From Gemmatimonadales bacterium UBA7835 (lineage in GTDB: Bacteria; Gemmatimonadota; Gemmatimonadetes; Longimicrobiales; Gaopeijiaceae), in contig DLTN01000119.1 of NCBI GenBank assembly GCA_002500925.1, forward strand, positions 20,098-28,748: a stretch of DNA of 8,651 bases. The letters run 5' to 3'. How positions within the stretch are numbered: position 1 is the stretch's first letter; every line of letters starts with the position of its first letter. The translations under genes were made by a program, and so were the position numbers. Below, in pieces: positions 1 to 6,316 of this stretch. Below the pieces are notes generated by a model, which was not told the DNA's origin, did not search any database, and saw only the letters and a list, made by a program, of their open reading frames with translations.

Positions 1-219
1 CTCTGCCCCAATTCCCGCTAGCAGACCCACCTGCGAGTGTAATGCCTCCGCTCCGATAGCAGCTGCGACACAGACGCGTGTGGCTCCACCGGCCCTCTCG
101 CAGGCGGTCTCTAACTGAACCGGCGTTTGCGCATATCCTGGTGAAACCCAAATCGTCATGGTGGCGAACACCCCTACCCACGCCGCCCAAGCCAACCGGT
201 TCTCCCGGTGGCACCTCAC
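1..219 (-). CDS. Predicted exported protein, N-terminal part (runs off the left edge)
   Basis: An open frame of 73 codons reaches the window edge without a stop. I chose the GTG at 219 because it shares the bases GTGA with the purM stop and has a strong Shine-Dalgarno sequence, GGAGGTGA, seven bases upstream. From this start the protein begins with a typical Sec signal peptide: a basic n-region (MRCHRENR), a hydrophobic stretch from about residue 9 to 27 and a likely signal peptidase I site after residue 30 (PGYA|QT). The visible mature part holds two cysteines ten residues apart (40 and 50), which could form a disulfide, followed by an Ala/Gly-rich stretch. An internal ATG at 159 would begin inside the hydrophobic segment and lose the basic n-region, so it is less likely. 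I do not recognise the family. It should act in the periplasm, the outer membrane or outside the cell. The tight junction suggests co-transcription with purM, but no functional link to purine synthesis is evident. Confidence 0.6.
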   Translation of the reverse strand, partial: MRCHRENRLAWAAWVGVFATMTIWVSPGYAQTPVQLETACERAGGATRVCVAAAIGAEALHSQVGLLAGIGAE

Positions 220-1244
220 CTTAAGCTCACCTCCGAGCCCGCTCCGACAGTTCCTATTGTCCAACTTTCGAAACCGTAATCCCTGGCTGCGTCATTTATT
301 GCCGCCGCATCCCCTGGTGCGACCACTACGAGCATTCCGACACCCATATTGAACACTCGATCCATCTCGCTTCGGTCAACTCCACCGGCCTCCTGTAGTG
401 TCTGGAAGACCCTCGGAACAGGCCATGCATCACGATCGACAACGGCACCGAGCCCGCTAGGAAGGACACGGGGCAGGTTCCCCGGGATCCCGCCCCCAGT
501 CACATGGGCAAGCCCATGAACGACTCCTGCATTCAGAGGTCCCTCAAGCATCTTCAAATAACTTCGGTGGACAGTTAGAAGCTCCTCACCCACAGTCCGA
601 TCCGTGCCCGGAAATTCATCTAAAACGTCCAATCCCATTACTTCAAAGACGATCTTCCGAGCCAGTGTATAGCCATTCGTATGCAACCCGGATGAAGCCA
701 AGCCTACGAGAACATCGCCGTCAGCGATGTCCGAGCCATCTATCAGAGAACTCTTAGATACCGAACCAACAATGAAGCCAGCCAAATCATATTCGTCGGC
801 CTTGTAGAAGTCCGGCATTTGAGCGGTCTCGCCACCGAGGAGAGCACAACTGTTCTCCTTACAGGCAATTGCTACGCCACGCACGACATCCTTCACTACT
901 TGCTCATCCATCTCACCAGTCGCTAGATAGTCGAGGAAAAACATCGGCCGTGCGCCCTGCACCAAGATGTCATTCACACAATGATTCACTAAGCATTGAC
1001 CAACGGTGTGATGTATACCGGTCAAGAATGCTAGCTTGAGTTTCGTACCAACTCCGTCAGCGCTAGAGACAAGCACCGGCTGGTGTACGTCGTCGGGCAC
1101 TTCGTATAAACCCCCGAAAGCTCCCAGCTCGGAGAGGGTGAATCGATCGCGTGTCGATGCGACCAACTCCTTCAGCCCTTCCTTGGTGCGTTCAGCGGCA
1201 TCCAGATCGACGCCCGAATCGGCGTAGCTCAGTCCGTCAGACAT
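216..1244 (-). CDS. purM: Phosphoribosylformylglycinamidine cyclo-ligase (AIR synthetase)
   Basis: PurM closes formylglycinamidine ribonucleotide to aminoimidazole ribonucleotide with ATP, the fifth step of purine synthesis, as a cytoplasmic homodimer. The 342-residue product matches the usual length of about 345. Visible signatures are the N-terminal LSYADSGVDLDA (residues 5-16), the ATP-site motif DGVGTK (63-68), CVNDILVQGA (89-98), FFLDYLATG (102-110), GGETAQMP (137-144), HVTGGGIPGNLPRVLP (247-262) and FNMGVGM (298-304), so both halves of the PurM/ThiL-type fold are complete. I start at the ATG at 1244, which gives the family's usual beginning; an in-frame start at 1271 would add nine atypical residues. 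The start overlaps the end of the kinase gene by eight bases (ATGTCTGA) and follows GGAG at four bases, so it is probably translationally coupled. It ends in a GTGA overlap with an exported-protein gene. Confidence 0.97.
   Translation of the reverse strand: MSDGLSYADSGVDLDAAERTKEGLKELVASTRDRFTLSELGAFGGLYEVPDDVHQPVLVSSADGVGTKLKLAFLTGIHHTVGQCLVNHCVNDILVQGARPMFFLDYLATGEMDEQVVKDVVRGVAIACKENSCALLGGETAQMPDFYKADEYDLAGFIVGSVSKSSLIDGSDIADGDVLVGLASSGLHTNGYTLARKIVFEVMGLDVLDEFPGTDRTVGEELLTVHRSYLKMLEGPLNAGVVHGLAHVTGGGIPGNLPRVLPSGLGAVVDRDAWPVPRVFQTLQEAGGVDRSEMDRVFNMGVGMLVVVAPGDAAAINDAARDYGFESWTIGTVGAGSEVSLR
227..234 (-). promoter_or_regulatory. Shine-Dalgarno site of the exported-protein gene
   Basis: GGAGGTGA, an eight-base match to the complement of the 16S rRNA 3' end, lies inside the last codons of purM and seven bases before the GTG at 219. 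It is the best ribosome binding site in the window and decides the start of the downstream gene. Confidence 0.65.
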
Positions 1245-2166
1245 GCTTCTCCGGAGTCGGTGGAGTATCAAAAAAGGTTAAGCGACGGAATTCCTCAACG
1301 CGATCAACAACATTGACCGGAGACAGAGCTCGAAGGCGATCTACACTGAACTGCTCACACGCAAAAGAACCTAGTGCCGACCCATAGACCATCGCTCTCC
1401 GCAAGGCTTCCGAAGTCACCTTACCGCAGGAGGCCAGGTGACCCATAAAGCCACCCGCAAACGCGTCACCCGCACCCGTGGGGTCGAAAACCTCATTGAG
1501 AGGGTAACCCGGAACAAAGAACATCCAGTCGTCGGCGAAAAGTACCGCGCCATGTTCTCCCTTCTTTACAATGACGATCTCAGGCCCTTTCTCCTGAACC
1601 CAGCTTGCTGCTCTTCTCAGATTCGACTCCCCTGCGAGCTGACGGATCTCTTCGTCATTGACGATCAAAATTCTCACCCTTTCTAGAAGGGCCAAGAGCT
1701 GCTCCCTAGCGCCTTCAATCCAGAAATTCATCGTGTCACACGCTACTACCTCCGGTGACACAACCTGATCGAGAACATCATGTTGCAACGCCGGATCGAT
1801 ATTACCTAAGAAGACGAACCGGGAGTCCTTGAATCGCTCAGGAATCTTGGGCTGAAAGTCAGCAAACACTCCAAGCTGCGTATCTAGGGTATCCCGGACA
1901 TTTATATCTGAATGATAGCGCCCAGCCCAAAAAAAGCTCTTCCCCGCCAACTGCTCAATCCCACTCAAGTCCGCTCCGCGATCCGATAAGAAATCAAGCT
2001 GGTCCAAAGGATAGTCGTCACCTATTACACCCACCAGCTGCACCGGATGTAACACCGTAGCGGCTGCCGAAAAGTAGACTGCCGAGCCTCCGAGTACCCG
2101 ATCCACCGCACCACGGGGAGTCTCTACCGAGTCTAGTGCGACACTACCTACGCAAAGAAGTGACAT
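1237..2166 (-). CDS. PfkB-family carbohydrate or nucleoside kinase
   Basis: A 309-residue member of the ribokinase/PfkB fold, the usual length for the family. These enzymes move the ATP gamma-phosphate to a hydroxyl of a sugar, sugar phosphate or nucleoside in the cytoplasm. Seen in the sequence: the N-terminal substrate-site glycine pair in VLGGSAVYFSAAA (residues 24-36), VGVIGDD (45-51), the NDEE motif (170-173) that helps bind metal and phosphate, IVKKGEHGA (199-207), and the C-terminal signature DPTGAGDAFAGGF (228-240) with the anion hole and the catalytic Asp at 234. All catalytic elements are intact. The substrate cannot be read from sequence. The position directly before purM, with an eight-base overlap, would fit a nucleoside or ribose kinase linked to purine metabolism, but this is inference from context only. 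Translation probably starts from the AGGAGG-like site near the end of argS. Confidence 0.9.
   Translation of the reverse strand: MSLLCVGSVALDSVETPRGAVDRVLGGSAVYFSAAATVLHPVQLVGVIGDDYPLDQLDFLSDRGADLSGIEQLAGKSFFWAGRYHSDINVRDTLDTQLGVFADFQPKIPERFKDSRFVFLGNIDPALQHDVLDQVVSPEVVACDTMNFWIEGAREQLLALLERVRILIVNDEEIRQLAGESNLRRAASWVQEKGPEIVIVKKGEHGAVLFADDWMFFVPGYPLNEVFDPTGAGDAFAGGFMGHLASCGKVTSEALRRAMVYGSALGSFACEQFSVDRLRALSPVNVVDRVEEFRRLTFFDTPPTPEKHV
1249..1252 (-). promoter_or_regulatory. Shine-Dalgarno site of purM
   Basis: GGAG lies four bases before the ATG at 1244, within the last codons of the kinase gene. It favours this start over the in-frame start at 1271, whose product would begin with residues not typical of PurM. 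Confidence 0.5.
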
Positions 2167-2171
2167 TCGTT

Positions 2172-3863
2172 TCAGCTCTCCTCCTCATCCGCTCGGATCA
2201 TTTTTTCCGGCGCATTGATTCCCAAAAGTGTTAGTCCATTATGAAGAACGATCTGTACCGAGCGAGCCAGAGCGAGTCTCGCATCACGTAATCCGTCATC
2301 ATCTATAAGCACGGTCAGTTTTGGGTTTCGCGACGGATTCCCAGCGTGGTACCATGAATTTGCCGCGCCGGCAGCCTGTTCTAGGTAGTCGCATAAGATG
2401 TGCGGGGACAAATCCCGAGCGGCGCGCTTAACGACATCCGTGAACTCAGCGAGTCGCTTCACAAGGTCTAGCTCTAGATCGTGCTCAAGGAGGCCTAGAT
2501 TGGCAGCGCCGGACCTAACGCTCTTATGGTCTATCCCCGCCTTTCGAAAGATCGAGCACATCCTCGCATGCGCGTACTGAACTTTGAATACCGGATTCTT
2601 GTCGGAATGATCTAGAGCGACATCAAGGTCGAAGAGCAGATGGGCTTCAGACTTTCGCATCTGAAAAAAGTAACGCGCGACGTCCACCCCGACGCGTTCG
2701 TAGAGTTCACGAAGCGTCATCCCCGAGCCTGCGCGCTTTGAGAACTTTACCTCCTGCCCATCCTGCATGACCCGAACCATCTGATGGAGCACGTACTCAG
2801 GGTAACCCTCTGGAAGCCCGAGGGCCTGGAGTCCGGCACGAACCCGATCCACCGTTCCATGGTGATCAGCACCCTGGACGTTAACCACGCGCTCAAAGCC
2901 TCGCTCCCATTTAGTCGCATGATAGGCGACATCGGGCAGGAAATAGGTCGGCTGACCGTTACCCCGCACCATCACTCGATCTTTCTGGTCCCCGAAATGA
3001 CTAGTCTTCAGCCAAGTTGCGCCCTCATGCTCAAAAACCAGCCCAGTTTCGGTAAGCGCTTGGATTGCCGCATCAACAAGCCCCTCAGCGTAAAGGCTAG
3101 ACTCAAGAAAATACTGATCGAAGTGGACTCCGAAATCACTCAAATCTCGGTCCTGCTCATCCCTGAGCATCTTGACCGCGAAGGCGCGGATCTCGTCATT
3201 CGCCTCGCGCGAATCATCTTTCAGGTAGCGATCTCCAACATCACCAAGAAGAACGCTTGCAACGTCTTTAACGTACTCCCCCTGGTATCCGTCGTCTGGC
3301 AGCGGCTCCCTCTCGCCAAGCAACTGACGGTACCGAGCCCTGACACTACCCATCAACTGATCGATCTGCCGACCTGCGTCGTTGTAGTAATACTCTCGAT
3401 GAACAACCCAACCCGTCCATTCGAGCAAACACGAGATCGCGTCACCGAGAGCTGCTTGGCGCCCGTGCCCTACGTGAAGTGGGCCCGTCGGGTTAGCCGA
3501 CACAAATTCCACCATCACGGCCTGTCCCTTCCCCACGTCCGACCTACCCCAAGATTCATCATCTTTTAGAATCTCATCTATGACCAAAGCGACCGAACTG
3601 GAAGCAAGTCGAAAATTCAGGAATCCTGGGCCCGCAACCTCCACCGACTCCACCTGTGCCGCCGCAAGGTCCATTTTATTTGCGATCTCCTCCGCAATCT
3701 CTCTCGGTGAACGGGCCAGTCTCTTTGCTAAGGTGAGGGCTACGTTAGTCGAAAGATCACCGTGAGACGGGTCTCGAGGGCGCTCAAGGGTTATCGCTCC
3801 AGCCGGAGCACCTAACTCGTTCAATACGACTTCGAGCTCTTTCCTGATTAGGTCATTTTCCAT
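2172..3863 (-). CDS. argS: Arginyl-tRNA synthetase
   Basis: This class I synthetase charges tRNA-Arg with arginine in the cytoplasm. With the ATG at 3863 the protein has 563 residues, normal for bacterial ArgRS. It begins with the N-terminal tRNA-binding domain (about 1-90, including RPRDPSHGDLSTNVAL at 28-43), then VEFVSANPTGPLHVGHGR (118-135) carrying the HIGH-box as HVGH (130-133), the YYYNDAGRQ segment (158-166), VNVQGADHHG (327-336), the KMSKS counterpart KFSKRAG (373-379), and the helical anticodon-binding domain ending in LLGINAPEKM (546-555), very close to the family's usual C-terminus. The longer in-frame opening to 4064 only reads through the neighbouring zinc-ribbon gene in another frame and was rejected. 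The start lies one base after that gene's stop with no clear Shine-Dalgarno sequence, so translation is probably coupled to it. Confidence 0.97.
   Translation of the reverse strand: MENDLIRKELEVVLNELGAPAGAITLERPRDPSHGDLSTNVALTLAKRLARSPREIAEEIANKMDLAAAQVESVEVAGPGFLNFRLASSSVALVIDEILKDDESWGRSDVGKGQAVMVEFVSANPTGPLHVGHGRQAALGDAISCLLEWTGWVVHREYYYNDAGRQIDQLMGSVRARYRQLLGEREPLPDDGYQGEYVKDVASVLLGDVGDRYLKDDSREANDEIRAFAVKMLRDEQDRDLSDFGVHFDQYFLESSLYAEGLVDAAIQALTETGLVFEHEGATWLKTSHFGDQKDRVMVRGNGQPTYFLPDVAYHATKWERGFERVVNVQGADHHGTVDRVRAGLQALGLPEGYPEYVLHQMVRVMQDGQEVKFSKRAGSGMTLRELYERVGVDVARYFFQMRKSEAHLLFDLDVALDHSDKNPVFKVQYAHARMCSIFRKAGIDHKSVRSGAANLGLLEHDLELDLVKRLAEFTDVVKRAARDLSPHILCDYLEQAAGAANSWYHAGNPSRNPKLTVLIDDDGLRDARLALARSVQIVLHNGLTLLGINAPEKMIRADEEES
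2178..2185 (-). promoter_or_regulatory. Shine-Dalgarno site of the PfkB kinase gene
   Basis: AGGAGGAG lies within the Asp/Glu-rich last codons of argS. The last GGAG is 11 bases before the ATG at 2166, slightly long but the clear candidate, and it straddles neither stop nor start of the 5-base gap between the genes. Confidence 0.45.
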
Positions 3864-3864
3864 G

Positions 3865-4185
3865 TCAGGAGTCAGGCGGAGGTGATGAGGATCCACCGGT
3901 GTCCGAGGATGAAGGCCCTGACCCGGAAGGATCCGAGGAGGAACCAGATGACGACTCCCCTCCGTCAGTACTCGGTTTCTCTGCAGACTCCTTCTTTTTG
4001 TAGTCGTCAGAGCGGTAATCGGTGATATAGAAGCCGTCACCCTTGAACAGAAATCCCGCACCACCGGAGATCATCCGCGTAGCTGCCTCGCCACATTCTG
4101 GGCACACCGCAACAGGGTCGTCCGACATCTTTTGGAAGACCTCAAAGCTGCATCCCTTCTTGCACTGGTAGTCGTAGGTGGGCAT
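3865..4185 (-). CDS. FmdB-family zinc-ribbon protein
   Basis: A 106-residue small zinc-ribbon protein of the FmdB/CxxC_CxxC_SSSS regulatory family. The conserved domain covers residues 1-57: it begins MPTYDYQC, continues FEVFQKMSDDP (14-24), CPEC (28-31), and ends with the typical GAGFLFKGDGFYITDY (42-57). The start at 4185 follows the family's invariant beginning; a GTG at 4206 is in frame but would add seven unlike residues. The first metal knuckle is C8-x3-C12 rather than the usual CxxC, while the second is a normal CxxC. Residues 70-106 are a Ser/Gly/Pro-rich low-complexity tail, probably disordered, as in many relatives. Family members were first linked to regulation of formamidase or amidase genes, but for most, including this one, the role is unknown. 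It is the first gene after the largest gap in the window and lies one base before argS. Confidence 0.88.
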   Translation of the reverse strand: MPTYDYQCKKGCSFEVFQKMSDDPVAVCPECGEAATRMISGGAGFLFKGDGFYITDYRSDDYKKKESAEKPSTDGGESSSGSSSDPSGSGPSSSDTGGSSSPPPDS

Positions 4186-4269
4186 CGGCTTCGTGGAGAG
4201 CGACACGCCGCGGAGGGCGCATGTTTTGTGTGTAATGCCTAGAACATTAAACCCGAGCGGGAGCCGGTA
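4186..4269 (-). other. Intergenic gap between the mutase and zinc-ribbon genes, possible transcription boundary
   Basis: This is the longest non-coding stretch (84 bases). Read on the minus strand it is GC-rich next to the mutase stop, AT-richer in the middle (about 4252-4224), then GC-rich again. I see no convincing -35/-10 pair and no hairpin with a T-run. If the zinc-ribbon, argS, kinase and purM genes have their own promoter, this is where I would expect it, but the sequence does not show one clearly. Confidence 0.25.
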
Positions 4270-5799
4270 CTACCCATCCCACGTCCCCCACTCATCTCTG
4301 AGCGCATCACTGATCTCACCCAGCGTCACTCCCACCTTCACCGCCTCTATTAATCTCGGCATCAAGTTATCGTCGGACATCGCTACTTTCCTGATGGCGT
4401 CGAGCGATGACCGAGCGGCGACATTGTCCCGTCCGGATCGAACAGCCTGCAGTTTCTCCACCTGAGCCAACTCCAGCTGTGAATAGTCCGGCTGCCCTAT
4501 CCGCGAGGGGACCTCTTGCTCGACATGGGAATTCACACCCACCACACTACGATGACCAGACTCGATATCCATCTGGAAGCGATACGCTGCTTGGTGTATT
4601 TCCTCCTGCATGTACTCGATCGCCTCGGAAGCGCCTCCCATCTCGTCAATCTTGCTAAGATACTCCATCGCGAGTCGCTCTATCTCGTCCGTGAGTTCCT
4701 CTACGTAATGTGAACCGCCCAGAGGATCTACCGTTCGGGTGACCCCCGACTCCGAGGCGATAATTTGCTGAGTACGAAGCGCGAGCTTAGCAGACTCTTC
4801 AGTAGGAAGTGCAAGGGCTTCGTCGTATCCATTGGTGTGGAGGGACTGAGTCCCACCTAACGCCGCGGCTAGCGCTTGTAACGTGACCCGAACGACGTTG
4901 TTCAAAGGCTGCTGAGCCGTCAGCGTCGACCCACCGGTCTGCGTATGGAACCTAAGCATACACGAGCGATCCGACGCACCGAACCGCTCTCGCATCAATC
5001 TAGCCCACAGGCGCCTGGCCGCCCTAAACTTGGCAACTTCTTCAAGTAAGTCGTTGTGGGCCGCGAAAAAGAACGACAGCCGCGGCGCGAAAGCTTCCAG
5101 ATCGAGTCCTGCTTCCAATGCCCGACTAACATATTCTAGTCCGTTAGCGAAAGTGAAAGCGATCTCTTGCGGCGCCGTCGATCCAGCTTCTCTGATGTGG
5201 TATCCAGAGATTGAGACTGTATTCCACCGCGGGATCTCACGGGAGCAAAATCCCATGATATCCGAGATCAGTCTCAAGCTCTGCTTCACCGGGTATATGT
5301 AAGTCCCGCGCGCGACGTATTCCTTCAGCACGTCATTTTGGACTGTACCCGAGAGTTTCGCCCTCTCCAATCCCTGCTCGTCTCCAAGAGCCACATATAG
5401 AGCAAGAAGAATTCCTGCAGTCGAGTTGATCGTCATGGACGTCGAAACTTCATCCAGCCTGATTCCGTTAAACAGCCTGCGCATATCGTCTAGCGAATCG
5501 ATCGCTACACCCACTCGGCCGACCTCTCCCGATGCCATAGCATCATCGGAGTCGTAGCCCATCTGGGTTGGGAGGTCGAAGGCCACCGAGAGGCCTGTTT
5601 GACCTCGGTCTAGGAGGTATAAGAAACGCTCGTTCGTTTCCTCAGCAGTCCCGAAGCCCGCATACTGTCGCATAGTCCACACTCGCCCTCGGTACATCGT
5701 CTCGTAGACTCCGCGAGTGAACGGATGCTCTCCAGCAGGAGGGCCATACACCTCGTCGACCTCTATCCCTGAATCAGAGTGAATCCGTGAATCAGACAT
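4270..5799 (-). CDS. mcmA: Methylmalonyl-CoA mutase, catalytic (alpha/large) subunit without B12 domain
   Basis: This is the substrate-binding TIM-barrel half of methylmalonyl-CoA mutase, which interconverts (R)-methylmalonyl-CoA and succinyl-CoA using adenosylcobalamin. With the ATG at 5799 it has 509 residues and stops after LGEISDAL, where single-chain enzymes continue into the B12-binding domain, so it is the split, two-subunit type. Conserved parts are RVWTMRQYAGFGTAEETN (39-56), GLSVAFDLPTQMGYDSD (69-85), TVQNDVLKEYVARGTYIYP (152-170), SISGYH (196-201) and GGTQSLHTNGYDEALALPTE (315-334). Aligned by eye to the Propionibacterium enzyme, Tyr89, Gln197, Arg207 and His244 are all kept (here 46, 154, 164, 201); Tyr and Arg indicate methylmalonyl-CoA rather than isobutyryl-CoA as substrate. 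An ATG one codon upstream (5802) is possible, but GGAG is then only one base away. It overlaps the carrier-protein gene by eight bases. Confidence 0.93.
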   Translation of the reverse strand: MSDSRIHSDSGIEVDEVYGPPAGEHPFTRGVYETMYRGRVWTMRQYAGFGTAEETNERFLYLLDRGQTGLSVAFDLPTQMGYDSDDAMASGEVGRVGVAIDSLDDMRRLFNGIRLDEVSTSMTINSTAGILLALYVALGDEQGLERAKLSGTVQNDVLKEYVARGTYIYPVKQSLRLISDIMGFCSREIPRWNTVSISGYHIREAGSTAPQEIAFTFANGLEYVSRALEAGLDLEAFAPRLSFFFAAHNDLLEEVAKFRAARRLWARLMRERFGASDRSCMLRFHTQTGGSTLTAQQPLNNVVRVTLQALAAALGGTQSLHTNGYDEALALPTEESAKLALRTQQIIASESGVTRTVDPLGGSHYVEELTDEIERLAMEYLSKIDEMGGASEAIEYMQEEIHQAAYRFQMDIESGHRSVVGVNSHVEQEVPSRIGQPDYSQLELAQVEKLQAVRSGRDNVAARSSLDAIRKVAMSDDNLMPRLIEAVKVGVTLGEISDALRDEWGTWDG

Positions 5800-6316
5800 C
5801 ATTCTCCGCCAGATCCAAGGCGAGGAGATCTACGAGGACTTTTCCCTTCTCGACAGCCTGACCCTCCTCGATGTGGATCTTGCTCACGATCCCTTGGGCC
5901 TCCGCCGTTAGTTCGTTCTCCATCTTCATCGCTTCCATGATCACAACCCCTTGACCGGCTTCCACAATATCACCTTCGGCAACGTCGACCCGCACCACCA
6001 TACCCGGCATTGGCGCGACAATAGGATTAGGTCCGCTTGGCCCGGATTTCGCAACGGTTGTCTCTCTGATGGCCTGCGTTCGTGCTTCAACAACCGATAC
6101 ACTGACCCGACGACCCCCAAGGTGAACTTCCCACTCTTCACTCCCCACCCGCCTTGCTGAAACGCGATGAGAACGGCCACCCAAAAGAAGCGAACGAACG
6201 GGTACGCCAAGAATCTCCTCAAAATCGACATCAAGCGGCGTGCCATCCAGTGTCACACCGTCTCGCCTAACTTCAACGATCCTGGTCATGTCTCCGATCT
6301 TCACGTGATAGATCAC
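5792..6316 (-). CDS. Biotin carboxyl carrier protein of an acyl-CoA carboxylase
   Basis: A 174-residue carrier subunit. The C-terminal 75 residues form a biotinyl/lipoyl domain: APMPGMVVRVDVAEGD (101-116), the biotinylation motif EAMKM (128-132) with Lys131 as the biotin attachment site, and the second half-repeat through GIVSKIHIEEGQAVEKGKVLVDL (142-164). The first 90 residues (IGDMTRIVEVRRDG and following, strand-rich with HLGGRRVSVSVVE) resemble the region before the biotinyl domain in propionyl-CoA and related carboxylase alpha chains. A short linker with Ser, Gly and Pro (90-98) joins the two parts. The start is the GTG at 6316, sharing GTGA with the methyltransferase stop and preceded by GGGGTG seven bases upstream. 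With the mutase directly downstream, propionyl-CoA carboxylase is the most likely complex; a more general acyl-CoA carboxylase is the alternative. It carries CO2 from the biotin carboxylase to the carboxyltransferase in the cytoplasm. Confidence 0.92.
   Translation of the reverse strand: MIYHVKIGDMTRIVEVRRDGVTLDGTPLDVDFEEILGVPVRSLLLGGRSHRVSARRVGSEEWEVHLGGRRVSVSVVEARTQAIRETTVAKSGPSGPNPIVAPMPGMVVRVDVAEGDIVEAGQGVVIMEAMKMENELTAEAQGIVSKIHIEEGQAVEKGKVLVDLLALDLAENDV
5804..5807 (-). promoter_or_regulatory. Shine-Dalgarno site of the mutase gene
   Basis: GGAG is followed by two consecutive in-frame ATG codons. It is one base from the first (5802) and four bases from the second (5799). The second arrangement is the same as at purM (GGAG, four bases, ATGTCTGA), which is why I preferred 5799. 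Confidence 0.45.

Noticed and set aside
1245..1271. Longer PurM beginning at 1271
   Set aside because: The nine extra residues are not found in the family; the ATG at 1244 gives the standard N-terminus and has GGAG in place.
2784..3569. A 261-codon open frame on the plus strand
   Set aside because: It lies wholly antisense to argS, whose motifs are complete over the same bases. Its translation shows no recognisable domain, so it is a shadow of the argS codon pattern.
3868..3985. Ser/Gly-rich tail of the zinc-ribbon protein as a coding tandem repeat
   Set aside because: The codons vary and there is no regular repeat unit at the DNA level; it is low-complexity protein sequence common in this family.
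3864..4064. N-terminal extension of ArgRS by 67 residues
   Set aside because: The added part reads the zinc-ribbon gene in another frame, has no family match, and the usual ArgRS start is the ATG at 3863.
4186..4206. GTG start of the zinc-ribbon protein at 4206
   Set aside because: Family members begin with MPTYxY, which corresponds to the ATG at 4185; no ribosome binding site supports the GTG.
4252..4268. Possible terminator after the mutase gene (CCCG and CGGG near each other)
   Set aside because: The arms leave a two-base loop and only TTT follows, so no stable intrinsic terminator can be drawn.
5941..6246. Second minus-strand open frame of 101 codons inside the carrier-protein gene
   Set aside because: It lies in another frame of a gene with a clear biotinyl domain and shows no domain of its own.
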